From the NCBI GenBank assembly GCA_003131925.1, contig PKWC01000102.1, positions 1 to 13,376 of the forward strand: a stretch of 13,376 nt of DNA, read 5' to 3'. Under the pieces are notes generated by a model. The model saw only the letters and a program-made list of their open reading frames with translations, was not told the DNA's origin and ran no database searches. A program made the translations under genes and the position numbers. The DNA comes from Alphaproteobacteria bacterium. GTDB lineage: Bacteria; Pseudomonadota; Alphaproteobacteria; Micropepsales; Micropepsaceae. Of the stretch, positions 5,669 through 12,883 are shown one piece after another; position 1 is the stretch's first letter, and the number at the start of each line of letters is the position of its first letter.

Positions 5669-7228
5669 ATGTACTCCAAGCGACTCCAGATCCGGCCGAT
5701 CGCCACCATTCTCGCCACCCTTCTCATCCTCGGCGCGGCGATCTATGCGGTGCTGATGACGATTGCGCGAGTCGGCGACGCGCATCAGCGCGAGATGGAG
5801 CAGCGCGTCGTCCAGTCGACGCTCAATCAGCAGCGCATGAGTCTCGGCAACACGCTCGTGCAGCAGGCCTTTTGGGACAGCGCCTACGATGCCATCGGGC
5901 CGCATCTGAGTCCCAAATGGCTTGACAAGAATCTGGGCTTTTCCGCCGAGACTGCGGGCGTGCCCATCACCGTCATCTTCGATCGCAATGCACAGCCCAT
6001 TTATCATTACAGCGCAAGCGCGACGGCAGCTGATGCGGATTCTCTCCAGACGAGTTCGTCGCTCGCGCAACTCGCCGAGCGGGCGCTCGCGGCGCCCGTG
6101 CTGCCGCCGACGCCGCTATCCGCCATCGTGCGCGTTCGGAACCATCTCTATCTTGCGGCGGCGGAGCGTATCGTTCCCAATGACGCGCGCGCCGGGCTCC
6201 CTCTCGCCCGAAGCTATGTTCTGACCAATCTCGTGCCGCTGAGCTCGGCCATGCTGGGTAACCTGCAGTCAGGATTCGGCATCGCGCCGCTCCGCATTTC
6301 GGCATCACCGAGTCCGGATCTCGCCGATGTCCCGCTCGTCGACATCAATGCCGCGCCGCTTGGTTATCTGGAATGGCGCCCCGCGAGACCGGGCAGAGAG
6401 TTCGCCGACGCGGCCGCGCCCATGGCGCTTTCCTGCTTCGCCCTCCTGGCAGCGCTTCAGCTCGTCGTGCTGCGGTCGTGGCTGCAAGCCGCCGAGCGGA
6501 TGCGCGACGAGGGCGTGGCCAAAACCATGTTCCTGGCCAATGCGAGCCACGAGCTTCGAACGCCGCTGAACGCCATCATCGGTTTTTCCGAATGCATGGA
6601 CGGAGAAATGTTCGGACCCATCAATGAGCGCTATCGCGAATATGCGCGCGACATCAGGACGAGCGGCCAGCTCCTGCTCGGAATCGTCAACGACGTGCTG
6701 GATCTCACGCATCTGAACAGTACGGCGGAAGTCGTCATGCAGCCCGTCAAGCTGGGCGAGGCGTTGGGAGGCGCCCTGCGCATGCTGCGCGAATACGCCA
6801 AGGGCGACCGCATCTCCATCGAATTTGTCGACAACTCGGATGGCGCCGAAGTTGCCGCCAACGAAAAGGCGCTCAGCCAGATTCTGCTGAACCTCGGCTC
6901 CAATGCGGTCAAGTTCAGTCCGCCGCACACGACGGTCGATATCGCCTTGCGGCGCGGTGCCGATTTCGTCGAGCTGATCGTGCGCGACAATGGCGCCGGT
7001 ATCTCCGCAGAGAAGTTGCGATTCATCGGTCAGCCCTTCTTCCAGGCGAATGAGACCTCCACGCGCAGGCCGGGGAGCGGCCTTGGCCTCGCCATCGTGA
7101 AAAAACTGACCCAACGCCTCGGCGGCGAATTTGCCATTGCGAGTTCCCCGGGCGCCGGCACCACCGTGACGGTGCGTCTGCCGCAGCATCGCCCGCCGGA
7201 CGAGCCCCTCCACGCCCGCGCGGCGTAG
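5669..7228 (+). CDS. CHASE4-type membrane sensor histidine kinase
   Basis: The product is 519 residues. A first membrane segment at about 10-31 and a second at about 250-271 flank an extracytoplasmic sensor of about 210 residues. The sensor contains FWDSAYDAI, WLDKNLG and a VIFDRNAQPIYHY strand, which fit a CHASE4 domain. The cytoplasmic part has the H box ASHELRTPLNAIIGFSE with phospho-acceptor His294. It also has the N box (LLNLGSNAVKFSPP, near 405-418), the G1 box DNGAGI (from 440) and the G2 box GSGLGLAI (from 469). It is therefore a complete HisKA-HATPase kinase. No receiver domain is fused and no response regulator is adjacent, so the partner is elsewhere. The ATG at 5669 has no obvious ribosome-binding site. 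The stop codon overlaps the first base of the downstream inverted repeat. Confidence 0.92.
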   Translation: MYSKRLQIRPIATILATLLILGAAIYAVLMTIARVGDAHQREMEQRVVQSTLNQQRMSLGNTLVQQAFWDSAYDAIGPHLSPKWLDKNLGFSAETAGVPITVIFDRNAQPIYHYSASATAADADSLQTSSSLAQLAERALAAPVLPPTPLSAIVRVRNHLYLAAAERIVPNDARAGLPLARSYVLTNLVPLSSAMLGNLQSGFGIAPLRISASPSPDLADVPLVDINAAPLGYLEWRPARPGREFADAAAPMALSCFALLAALQLVVLRSWLQAAERMRDEGVAKTMFLANASHELRTPLNAIIGFSECMDGEMFGPINERYREYARDIRTSGQLLLGIVNDVLDLTHLNSTAEVVMQPVKLGEALGGALRMLREYAKGDRISIEFVDNSDGAEVAANEKALSQILLNLGSNAVKFSPPHTTVDIALRRGADFVELIVRDNGAGISAEKLRFIGQPFFQANETSTRRPGSGLGLAIVKKLTQRLGGEFAIASSPGAGTTVTVRLPQHRPPDEPLHARAA

Positions 7229-7412
7229 GCCCCCTCACCCGCGCTTGAGAGGTCGCAAGTCCTTGCGCTTTTCCCCTCTCCCACAAGGGGAGAGGGAAAT
7301 CTTCGCGCGGATTTTCCGACGTTGATGCAGGACTCCGAATTCCCCTCTCCCCCTGTGGGAGAGGGCTGCAGATACGGGCGATGAATTCTGCTCAGGCGCG
7401 GGTGAGGGGGCC
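7228..7412. repeat. 185-bp intergenic element with 17-bp perfect terminal inverted repeats
   Basis: GGCCCCCTCACCCGCGC (7228-7244) is exactly complementary to 7396-7412. Inside are two smaller hairpins built on CCCTCTCCC-type sequence. One (about 7272-7298) is imperfect, around ACAA. The other is a perfect 9-bp stem, CCCTCTCCC (7343-7351) with GGGAGAGGG (7357-7365) and loop CCTGT. Repeats with these CCCCTCACCC and CCCTCTCCC cores are widespread in proteobacterial intergenic DNA. No transposase gene or target duplication is apparent, so this is a palindromic repeat rather than an IS. It may act as a transcription stop between the kinase and DUF2461 genes. Confidence 0.85.
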
Positions 7413-7462
7413 TTCGCGCGCATGCCAATCATGCTTTAGCATGCGCGGTCCATCCAATAAGA

Positions 7463-8164
7463 ATGCGCATGGCGAACAAATTCAAAGGTTTCCCCAAAGA
7501 CTTCTTCGCCTTCTTCCGCGAACTGGCCGCGAACAACGAGCGGACATGGTTCGAAGCCAACAAGCCGCGTTTCCGCGACAGCGTGCAGGCTCCGATGAGC
7601 GATTTCATCACGGCTATGGCGCCAAGGCTCGCGAAGGTTTCGAAACATTTCACCGCCGATCCGAGGCCGAACGGCGGCTCGATGTTCCGCATCTATCGCG
7701 ACGTGCGCTTCGCGAAGGACAAACGTCCGTACAAGGAGCATGCCGCCTGCCATTTCCGCCACGCACTCGGCAAGGATGCGCATGCGCCCGGCTTCTACAT
7801 GCATTTCTCGCCAAGCGAGGTGTTCTTTGGCGGCGGATTGTGGATGCCGCCACCCGATGCTCTGACAAAGATCCGCGAGGGTATCGCGGCGAAACCCGCG
7901 GGGTGGAAGCAACTGCTCGCGAATAAATCCTTCGCAAAATATTTCGGCGGCGTGCGCGGCGAGGCGCTCGTCCGTCCGCCACGCGGGTTCGCTCCGGAAC
8001 ATCCCTTCATCGAAGACATCAAGAGGAAGAGCTTCTACGCGATGCGCGAGGAGAGCCCGAAGCTTGCCACGTCGCCCGAGCTTGTCGACGAAGTCTCCGT
8101 CACCTTTGCGGCGTTGAGCCCCCTGATGAAGTTCCTCTGTGGCGCAATCGGTGTGCCGTACTGA
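7463..8164 (+). CDS. DUF2461 family protein (TIGR02453-like)
   Basis: The product is 233 residues. It matches the DUF2461 pattern. The N-terminus reads FKGFPKDFFAFFRELAANNE followed by RTWFEANK. The most conserved core follows, with MFRIYRDVRFAKDKRPYK at about 74-91, and then GFYMHFSPSEVFFGGGLW. The C-terminal part ends at the usual family length. The biochemical role of the family is not established, and nothing nearby suggests one. ATG 7463 and ATG 7469 are both possible starts and differ by two residues. The upstream signal is a weak purine stretch (AATAAGA). The gene stands alone between two unrelated repeat elements. Confidence 0.9.
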   Translation: MRMANKFKGFPKDFFAFFRELAANNERTWFEANKPRFRDSVQAPMSDFITAMAPRLAKVSKHFTADPRPNGGSMFRIYRDVRFAKDKRPYKEHAACHFRHALGKDAHAPGFYMHFSPSEVFFGGGLWMPPPDALTKIREGIAAKPAGWKQLLANKSFAKYFGGVRGEALVRPPRGFAPEHPFIEDIKRKSFYAMREESPKLATSPELVDEVSVTFAALSPLMKFLCGAIGVPY

Positions 8165-8170
8165 CGCGCA

Positions 8171-8221
8171 CTTCGACAAGCTCAGGGCGAGGTAGAAATC
8201 CTCATGCTGAGCCTGTCGAAG
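8171..8221. repeat. Short inverted repeat (CTTCGACAAGCTCAG family)
   Basis: CTTCGACAAGCTCAG (8171-8185) pairs with CTGAGCCTGTCGAAG (8207-8221), with one mismatch in 15 bp. The intervening 21 nt read GGGCGAGGTAGAAATCCTCAT. This is a recognisable, very common intergenic repeat sequence in GC-rich proteobacteria. It fills the gap after DUF2461 and can fold as a hairpin. Its right end provides the ATG at 8223, which argues against that ATG being the monooxygenase start. Confidence 0.8.
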
Positions 8222-8312
8222 CATGAGACTCTCGAACAGCCAGCAGTTACGCCGCCTTGACCTCCCGACTGCGAAAACATTAGCTCGCTCGTCAATAAAG
8301 GGACGAACGCGG

Positions 8313-9821
8313 GTGCCGGCCGAACATTTCGACGTAGTGATCGTTGGCGCGGGGCTTTCCGGCATTGGCGCTGCCCATCACCTGCAGCGGCGGTGTCCGC
8401 GCAAGACCTACGCGATCCTTGAAGGCCGCGGCGCGATCGGCGGAACCTGGGACCTGTTCCGTTACCCGGGGATCCGCTCCGATTCCGACATGTACACGAT
8501 GGGCTATTCCTTTCGCCCATGGACGAGTCCCAAGGCGATTGCCGACGGCCCGTCGATCCTCGGCTACATCCGCGACACCGCGAAGGAAGCAGGCATCGAC
8601 CGTCACATCCGATTCAACCATTGGGTGACGCGCGCTACGTGGTCGTCGGAAGACGCGATATGGACGGTCGAAACTGTGCGCAAGCCCGCGCAGGACGGCG
8701 CGCCTGAAGAGACCATGCGCTTCACCTGCAATTTCCTCTTCATGTGCTCAGGCTACTACCGGTATTCCGCAGGTTATCTTCCCGAATTTTCTGGAGCCGA
8801 CCGCTTCAAGGGCCAGATTGTTCATCCGCAGAAATGGCCCGAAGGTCTGGACTACGCGAACAAGCGCGTGGTTGTCATCGGCAGCGGGGCGACCGCCGTA
8901 ACGCTCGTTCCGGAGATGGCAAAGACCGCCGCGCATGTGACGATGCTGCAGCGTTCGCCGACGTACATTGTCTCGCGCCCCGAACAAGACGCGGTCGCGA
9001 GCTGGCTGCGCCGCCACCTGCCGGCGAAGGCCGCCTACGCGATCACGCGTTGGCGGCTCGTTCTCCTCGGCATGTGGTTCTATCGCCTCTGCAAGCGCCA
9101 GCCGGAGCGCATAAAAGAACTGATCATGAAAGGCGTGCGCGCCGAACTCGGGCCCGATTACGACGTCGCAACGCATTTCTCGCCGCGCTACAACCCTTGG
9201 GACCAGCGTTTGTGTCTCGTGCCGGATGCCGATCTCTTCCGCGCGATGAAGAGCGGCAGCGCCTCCATCGTCACCGATCGCATTGAGACATTCACGGAAA
9301 AAGGGCTGAAGCTCGCATCAGGGATGGAATTGGAAGCGGACGTCATCGTCACCGCCACGGGACTTGTCATGGAGCTTCTGGGCGGCATGGAGGTGAGCGT
9401 CGATGGGCAGGCGATCGATTTCTCGAAGACGCTCAACTATCGCGGCGCGATGTACAGCGGCGTGCCCAATCTCGCATCCGCCTTCGGCTACACCAACGCC
9501 TCGTGGACGCTGAAATGCGATCTCACCTGCGAATATGTTTGCCGGTTGCTGAACCGGATGGATCGACAAGGCTTGCGCCAATGCACGCCGCGCAACCACG
9601 ACCCCTCGATGCCCACCGAGCCCTGGCTCGATTTTTCCTCGGGTTACGTGCAGCGCGCGATGGCGCGCTTCCCCAAACAGGGCGCGCGCCCACCCTGGAA
9701 GCTCTATCAGAACTACGCGCTGGACATTGTGAGCCTGAGATACGGGAAGATGGAGGACGGTGTGCTGGAGTTCTCGAATCCGCAAAATCCAGTCTCGAGC
9801 CAAGAAAAACAGGTGGCCTAG
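8313..9821 (+). CDS. Flavin-containing monooxygenase, Baeyer-Villiger type
   Basis: The product is 502 residues from GTG 8313. I prefer this start because AAAGGGA lies about 9 nt upstream and the first beta strand begins at once (HFDVVIVGAGLSGIG); the ATG at 8223 would add 30 unlike residues beginning in a repeat. FAD-binding GAGLSG is at 12-17, followed by GGTWDLFRYPGIRSDSDMY, the typical active-site segment. The fingerprint F-x-G-x3-H-x3-W-P is present as FKGQIVHPQKWP at 165-176. The NADPH-binding GSGATA is at 190-195. The enzyme is expected to insert oxygen from O2 into a ketone, or oxidise a soft nucleophile, using NADPH. The substrate is unknown and no catabolic neighbours are present. 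It converges on higA with 52 bp between stops. Confidence 0.9.
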   Translation: MPAEHFDVVIVGAGLSGIGAAHHLQRRCPRKTYAILEGRGAIGGTWDLFRYPGIRSDSDMYTMGYSFRPWTSPKAIADGPSILGYIRDTAKEAGIDRHIRFNHWVTRATWSSEDAIWTVETVRKPAQDGAPEETMRFTCNFLFMCSGYYRYSAGYLPEFSGADRFKGQIVHPQKWPEGLDYANKRVVVIGSGATAVTLVPEMAKTAAHVTMLQRSPTYIVSRPEQDAVASWLRRHLPAKAAYAITRWRLVLLGMWFYRLCKRQPERIKELIMKGVRAELGPDYDVATHFSPRYNPWDQRLCLVPDADLFRAMKSGSASIVTDRIETFTEKGLKLASGMELEADVIVTATGLVMELLGGMEVSVDGQAIDFSKTLNYRGAMYSGVPNLASAFGYTNASWTLKCDLTCEYVCRLLNRMDRQGLRQCTPRNHDPSMPTEPWLDFSSGYVQRAMARFPKQGARPPWKLYQNYALDIVSLRYGKMEDGVLEFSNPQNPVSSQEKQVA

Positions 9822-9873
9822 TCGCCGATAGCTGTGCCGCGGCGAGCGGTCGTGAGCGAACGGCGAACCGTCA

Positions 9874-10161
9874 TCAAGCGGCCTTGCGCCGTGGCAATCG
9901 CCGGATTTCCGTGCCGGTCTGATTTTCGGCAAGGCGCAGCTCATATTGCTTCTGCAGATTGAGCCAGAACTCCGCGCTCGTCCCAAACCAATGGCCAAGA
10001 CGCAACGCGGTGTCGGCGGTTATCGCTCGCTGCGCCTTCAGAATGCCGGTAATCCGGTTTGTCGGAACATCGATCTGCCGCGCGAGTTCCGCCGCTGAAA
10101 TTCCCAGCTCGGCAAGAGCCTCCGCAAGATGCTCGCCCGGGTGAATGGGAGTCCGTGTCAT
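9874..10161 (-). CDS. higA: HigA-type antitoxin (XRE family)
   Basis: The product is 95 residues. The ATG at 10161 has GAGG about 7 nt upstream and gives the family start MTRTPIHPGEHLAEAL. The helix-turn-helix is clear: ISAAELARQIDVPTNRITGI, followed by LKAQRAITADTALRLGHWFG and EFWLNLQKQYELRLA, the diagnostic HigA/VapI ending. It is expected to neutralise HigB by direct binding and to repress the operon. It follows higB by 8 bp, the toxin-first order typical of higBA. Confidence 0.93.
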   Translation of the reverse strand: MTRTPIHPGEHLAEALAELGISAAELARQIDVPTNRITGILKAQRAITADTALRLGHWFGTSAEFWLNLQKQYELRLAENQTGTEIRRLPRRKAA

Positions 10162-10169
10162 GTGTTGCC

Positions 10170-10454
10170 TCAATGGTAATCCACGATTTCAACGCGGCCG
10201 GGACCTGATGCGCCGTCCTGCCACTCGAAACAAATACGCCACTGATCGTTGATCCGGACGCTCCATTGCCCCTTGCGATTTCCGGCGAGCTTCTCCAGCC
10301 GATGGCCCGGAAAGCGGGCAACGTCCCTAACACTTGTCGCTGCATTCAAACGGTCCAGCACCTTCTCTGCCTGCTTCCGGAACGGCTCGAATGCCTTGAC
10401 CCTTTCGCCACGCGCGAACCGTTCCGTCCGCGCGTCGCGGTAGCTCAGGATCAT
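10170..10454 (-). CDS. higB: HigB-type toxin (RelE superfamily mRNA interferase)
   Basis: The product is 94 residues from ATG 10454; an in-frame ATG at 10469 would add five residues (MPPVR). Family features are KAFEPFRKQAEKVLDRLNAA, then FPGHRLEKLAGNRKGQWSV and RINDQWRICFEW, and the terminal VEIVDYH with its conserved final His. HigB toxins cleave ribosome-bound mRNA; all the expected core segments are present, so the gene looks intact. It is the first gene of the operon and diverges from the SOS-regulated imuA. Confidence 0.93.
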   Translation of the reverse strand: MILSYRDARTERFARGERVKAFEPFRKQAEKVLDRLNAATSVRDVARFPGHRLEKLAGNRKGQWSVRINDQWRICFEWQDGASGPGRVEIVDYH

Positions 10455-10478
10455 ACGGACAGGTGGCATCCAGTATGC

Positions 10479-10495
10479 GTTACGTCAAGCGTAAC
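10479..10495. promoter_or_regulatory. Candidate HigA operator palindrome
   Basis: GTTACG (10479-10484) and CGTAAC (10490-10495) form a perfect 6-bp inverted repeat around TCAAG, 25 bp upstream of the higB ATG at 10454. Antitoxins of this family bind palindromes in their own promoter, so this is a reasonable operator candidate. The assignment rests on position and symmetry only. Confidence 0.4.
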
Positions 10496-10520
10496 AGGCC
10501 ATTTCCTTCAGAACCCACCT

Positions 10521-10549
10521 TTGACTTTGTTCTCTGTTCGTTCCATAAC
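10521..10549 (+). promoter_or_regulatory. SOS promoter of imuA-imuB-dnaE2
   Basis: TTGACT (10521-10526) and CATAAC (10544-10549) are spaced by exactly 17 bp. The predicted start of transcription is near 10556, leaving about 32 nt of leader before the imuA ATG at 10588. The LexA box occupies 15 of the 17 spacer bases, so bound repressor would occlude RNA polymerase. Confidence 0.75.
10529..10543 (+). promoter_or_regulatory. LexA box (GTTC-N7-GTTC)
   Basis: GTTC-TCTGTTC-GTTC is a perfect match to the direct-repeat SOS box established for alphaproteobacteria. It lies within the imuA promoter spacer and 74 bp upstream of the higB start on the other strand. Confidence 0.88.
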
Positions 10550-10587
10550 ACTGCGTGCAGTCTGCTGGTCGGACCGCGGACAGAACG

Positions 10588-11424
10588 ATGAGCGCCGCAA
10601 CGGAGAAAATCGCATTCCTGCGCGCGTCCCTCGCAAGGGTGGACGGGCTGGAAGCGCATGCGCGCGTGTCGCTGGGCCACCCCACCGCCGATGCCTGCCT
10701 CAGAGGCGGCATCCAGAAGGGCGCCCTGCACGAGATTTATCCGGCCGCGGCCCGGGATGAGGCCGCGGCGAGCGGCTTTGCCGTGGCGCTTGCCGTCCGC
10801 GTGGCGGCGAAGAAGCGCGTGCTGTGGCTCAGGCCCGATTTCGCCGCGCTCGAAGGAGGCGAGCTTTCGGCCCTCGGCCTGCTCGAGATGGGGTTCGACC
10901 CCACCCGGATGCTTCTCCTGCGCGCGGCCGATGCGGCCTCGGCTTTGCGCGCGGCACTGGACGCGCTCTCCTGCAAGGCGCTCGGCGCCATCGTGATCGA
11001 GATCCCGGGCGCGCCGAAAATCCTCGATCTCGCCGCGAGCCGGCGGCTCGTCCTTGCCTGCGCCCAGACGGGCGTGACCGCCTTTCTGCTGCGCATGATG
11101 GCCGAGCCCGAAGCCAGCGCCGCCGAAACACGCTGGCTCATCCGCGCCGCGCGCTCACATCCCCCCTCCGGCGCGCTGGCGCGCGCCACCTCCCCCGCAA
11201 GCGGGGGAGGAAAGGAGGAGGAGGATTGGGGCAGCCCCCTGTTCGAAACGGATCTTGTGCGCAACCGGCATGGGCGCACGGGACATTGGGTCATAGAATG
11301 GAGTTGTGACGATGGCCTCTTCCGCACGGCGAATCCTGGCGCTGTGGTTTCCGCGCCTTCCGACCGACCGGCTGCAGCGGCGATGGAGCGCGCGGGCCGC
11401 GCAAACATGTCCCGCGTCGCCTGA
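10588..11424 (+). CDS. imuA: ImuA, RecA-like factor of the mutasome
   Basis: The product is 278 residues from ATG 10588; an upstream in-frame GTG at 10555 lies at the predicted transcription start and is unlikely. ImuA is a RecA/SulA-like protein that works with ImuB and DnaE2 in damage-induced mutagenesis. Visible family segments are LGHPTADACLRGGIQKGALHEI near the N-terminus, RVLWLRPDF, and LGLLEMGFDPTRMLLL. Later come LACAQTGVTAFLLRM, the ETRWLIRAA strand and the C-terminal RNRHGRTGHWVIEW. Between ETRWLIRAA and that last segment lies a low-complexity stretch (about residues 191-215) encoded by a palindromic repeat. The gene is led by a LexA box and overlaps imuB by 113 nt, implying translational coupling. 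Confidence 0.9.
   Translation: MSAATEKIAFLRASLARVDGLEAHARVSLGHPTADACLRGGIQKGALHEIYPAAARDEAAASGFAVALAVRVAAKKRVLWLRPDFAALEGGELSALGLLEMGFDPTRMLLLRAADAASALRAALDALSCKALGAIVIEIPGAPKILDLAASRRLVLACAQTGVTAFLLRMMAEPEASAAETRWLIRAARSHPPSGALARATSPASGGGKEEEDWGSPLFETDLVRNRHGRTGHWVIEWSCDDGLFRTANPGAVVSAPSDRPAAAAMERAGRANMSRVA
11165..11218. repeat. Palindromic repeat embedded in the imuA coding sequence
   Basis: Two adjacent hairpins lie inside a closing stem. GGCGCGC-TGGC-GCGCGCC spans 11170-11187, and CCTCCCCCGC-AA-GCGGGGGAGG spans 11189-11210. They are flanked by CCTCC (11165-11169) and GGAGG (11214-11218), which pair. The frame of imuA stays open through the element and gives a Pro/Ser/Ala then Gly/Lys/Glu-rich insert. 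The core resembles common intergenic repeats of alphaproteobacteria. Confidence 0.75.
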
Positions 11425-12883
11425 GCGGCCGCCTCTCGTCATTGTCGCCAAAATCGACAATGCGCTGCGCCTCTCGGCCCTCGACCGCAAGGCGGCTTCG
11501 CTCGGGCTTCGTTCCGGCATGCCGCTCGCCAATGCGCGCGCGATGCTGCCCGCGCTCGATGTGGCAAGCGCGGACGAGACAGCGGATCGCGCGCTTCTCG
11601 AAAGCATCGCCGACTGGTGCGAACATTTCACGCCGCTCGTGGCCCTCGATTCGCCGAACGGGCTGTTGCTGGACATAACCGGCGCGTCCCATCTGTTCGG
11701 CGGCGAAGAGACCCTGCTCGCCCGCATCCGCACGAGTCTCTCGAAACAGGGCTTCGCGGTGCAGGGCGCGATTGCGGGATCGGTGGTCGCCGCGCACGCG
11801 CTTGCCCGCTATCGCAATGGCGCGATCATTGCGCCCGGCGAAGAAGCGGCCGCGGTGGCGCCACTTCCCGTCGAGGCGCTTGATCTCGATACGGCGATGA
11901 CGCACGCGTTCCGTCACGCGGGTCTCAAGACCATCGGCCAGGTGTCGGCGCGCAAACGTTCCGAACTCACCGCGCGGTTCGGTGCGGCCATGGTCTTCGC
12001 GCTCGATCAGACGCTGGGGCGCGCGGAGAAGCCGATCTCGCCGCGCGCGGCCCTTCCCGATTATTCCGCCGAACGCATTTTCGCCGAGCCCGTCACCGCG
12101 GAAGAGGTGATCCTCGAAACCCTCCGCACACTTGCCGCATCGCTGGGCGGCCTGCTTGCGGAGCGCGGCGAAGGCGCGCGACGGATGGAAGCGGTTTTCT
12201 TCCGCGCCGACGGAGTGGTCCGCCGCCTTGCGGTCGAGACGGGCGGGCCCACGCGCGATGTCGCCATCATCGCGCGCCTCTTCCGCGAAAGGCTGGATGC
12301 GCTCGTGGATCCGCTCGATCCCGGATTTGGTTTCGATCTCATCCGTCTTTGCGCCGATCGCGCCGAACGCTGCGAAGCGGGGACATCCCCATTCGATGCG
12401 CGCGCGAATGAGGAGAAGGAGATCGCGTTCCTCGTCGACCGGCTCGCCGCGCGCTTCGGCGCACAACGCATTCTCTCCTTCCGGCCCAACGATACGCATA
12501 TCCCCGAAGCGGCTTCGGTTGTGCTGCCCGCGCAAAGCGCGGAAAATTGCACGCTTCCCTGGAAAGCCATCCGCGGGCGAGACGAAGCTCCGCGCCGGCC
12601 ATTGCGTTTGTTTGCGAGGCCCGAACTCATCGACGCGGTTGCCGCAGTGCCGGACGGGCCGCCGCTGCGCTTCCGCTGGCGGCGCGCGCTGCACGAGGTT
12701 GCGATTGCCGAAGGTCCGGAGCGCATCGCGATGGAATGGTGGCGCCAGCAGACGCCGCAGCCGACGCGCGACTATTACCGCGTGGAAGATTCGAAAGGCC
12801 GGCGCTTCTGGCTCTACCGCGACGGGCTTTACCACCGCGAGACCGATTCTCCGCGCTGGTTTTTGCACGGGCTGTTCGCATGA
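11312..12883 (+). CDS. imuB: ImuB, catalytically inactive Y-family polymerase homologue
   Basis: The product is 523 residues. ATG 11312 is preferred over GTG 11306 because GGAG (11300-11303) is 8 nt from it. The N-terminus (RRILALWFPRLPTDRLQRRW) aligns with the first Y-family strand but lacks the catalytic Asp. The place of the second acidic pair reads PNGLLLDITGASHLFGGEE, the ImuB-type form of the polymerase motif. ImuB proteins lack polymerase activity and act as the hub linking ImuA, DnaE2 and the beta clamp. Conserved C-terminal blocks are present, including PDGPPLRFRWRRALHEVA, GPERIAMEWWR and RDYYRVEDSKGRRFWLYRDG. The 5' end overlaps imuA and the stop overlaps the dnaE2 start (ATGA). Confidence 0.94.
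   Translation: MASSARRILALWFPRLPTDRLQRRWSARAAQTCPASPERPPLVIVAKIDNALRLSALDRKAASLGLRSGMPLANARAMLPALDVASADETADRALLESIADWCEHFTPLVALDSPNGLLLDITGASHLFGGEETLLARIRTSLSKQGFAVQGAIAGSVVAAHALARYRNGAIIAPGEEAAAVAPLPVEALDLDTAMTHAFRHAGLKTIGQVSARKRSELTARFGAAMVFALDQTLGRAEKPISPRAALPDYSAERIFAEPVTAEEVILETLRTLAASLGGLLAERGEGARRMEAVFFRADGVVRRLAVETGGPTRDVAIIARLFRERLDALVDPLDPGFGFDLIRLCADRAERCEAGTSPFDARANEEKEIAFLVDRLAARFGAQRILSFRPNDTHIPEAASVVLPAQSAENCTLPWKAIRGRDEAPRRPLRLFARPELIDAVAAVPDGPPLRFRWRRALHEVAIAEGPERIAMEWWRQQTPQPTRDYYRVEDSKGRRFWLYRDGLYHRETDSPRWFLHGLFA

Noticed and set aside
6305..7213. A 302-residue minus-strand frame opposite the kinase
   Set aside because: It is antisense to a kinase with intact H, N, G1 and G2 boxes, and shows no motif of its own.
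7228..8221. CRISPR array or IS elements around the repeats
   Set aside because: The repeats are inverted, of different families and not regularly spaced, and no transposase or cas gene is present.
9822..9845. Terminator between the monooxygenase and higA
   Set aside because: TCGCCG and CGGCGA can pair, but the loop is 12 nt and there is no T-run, so it is too weak to call.
11291..12868. A 525-residue minus-strand frame opposite imuB
   Set aside because: It mirrors the codon structure of imuB almost end to end, and imuB is recognisable by its conserved blocks.
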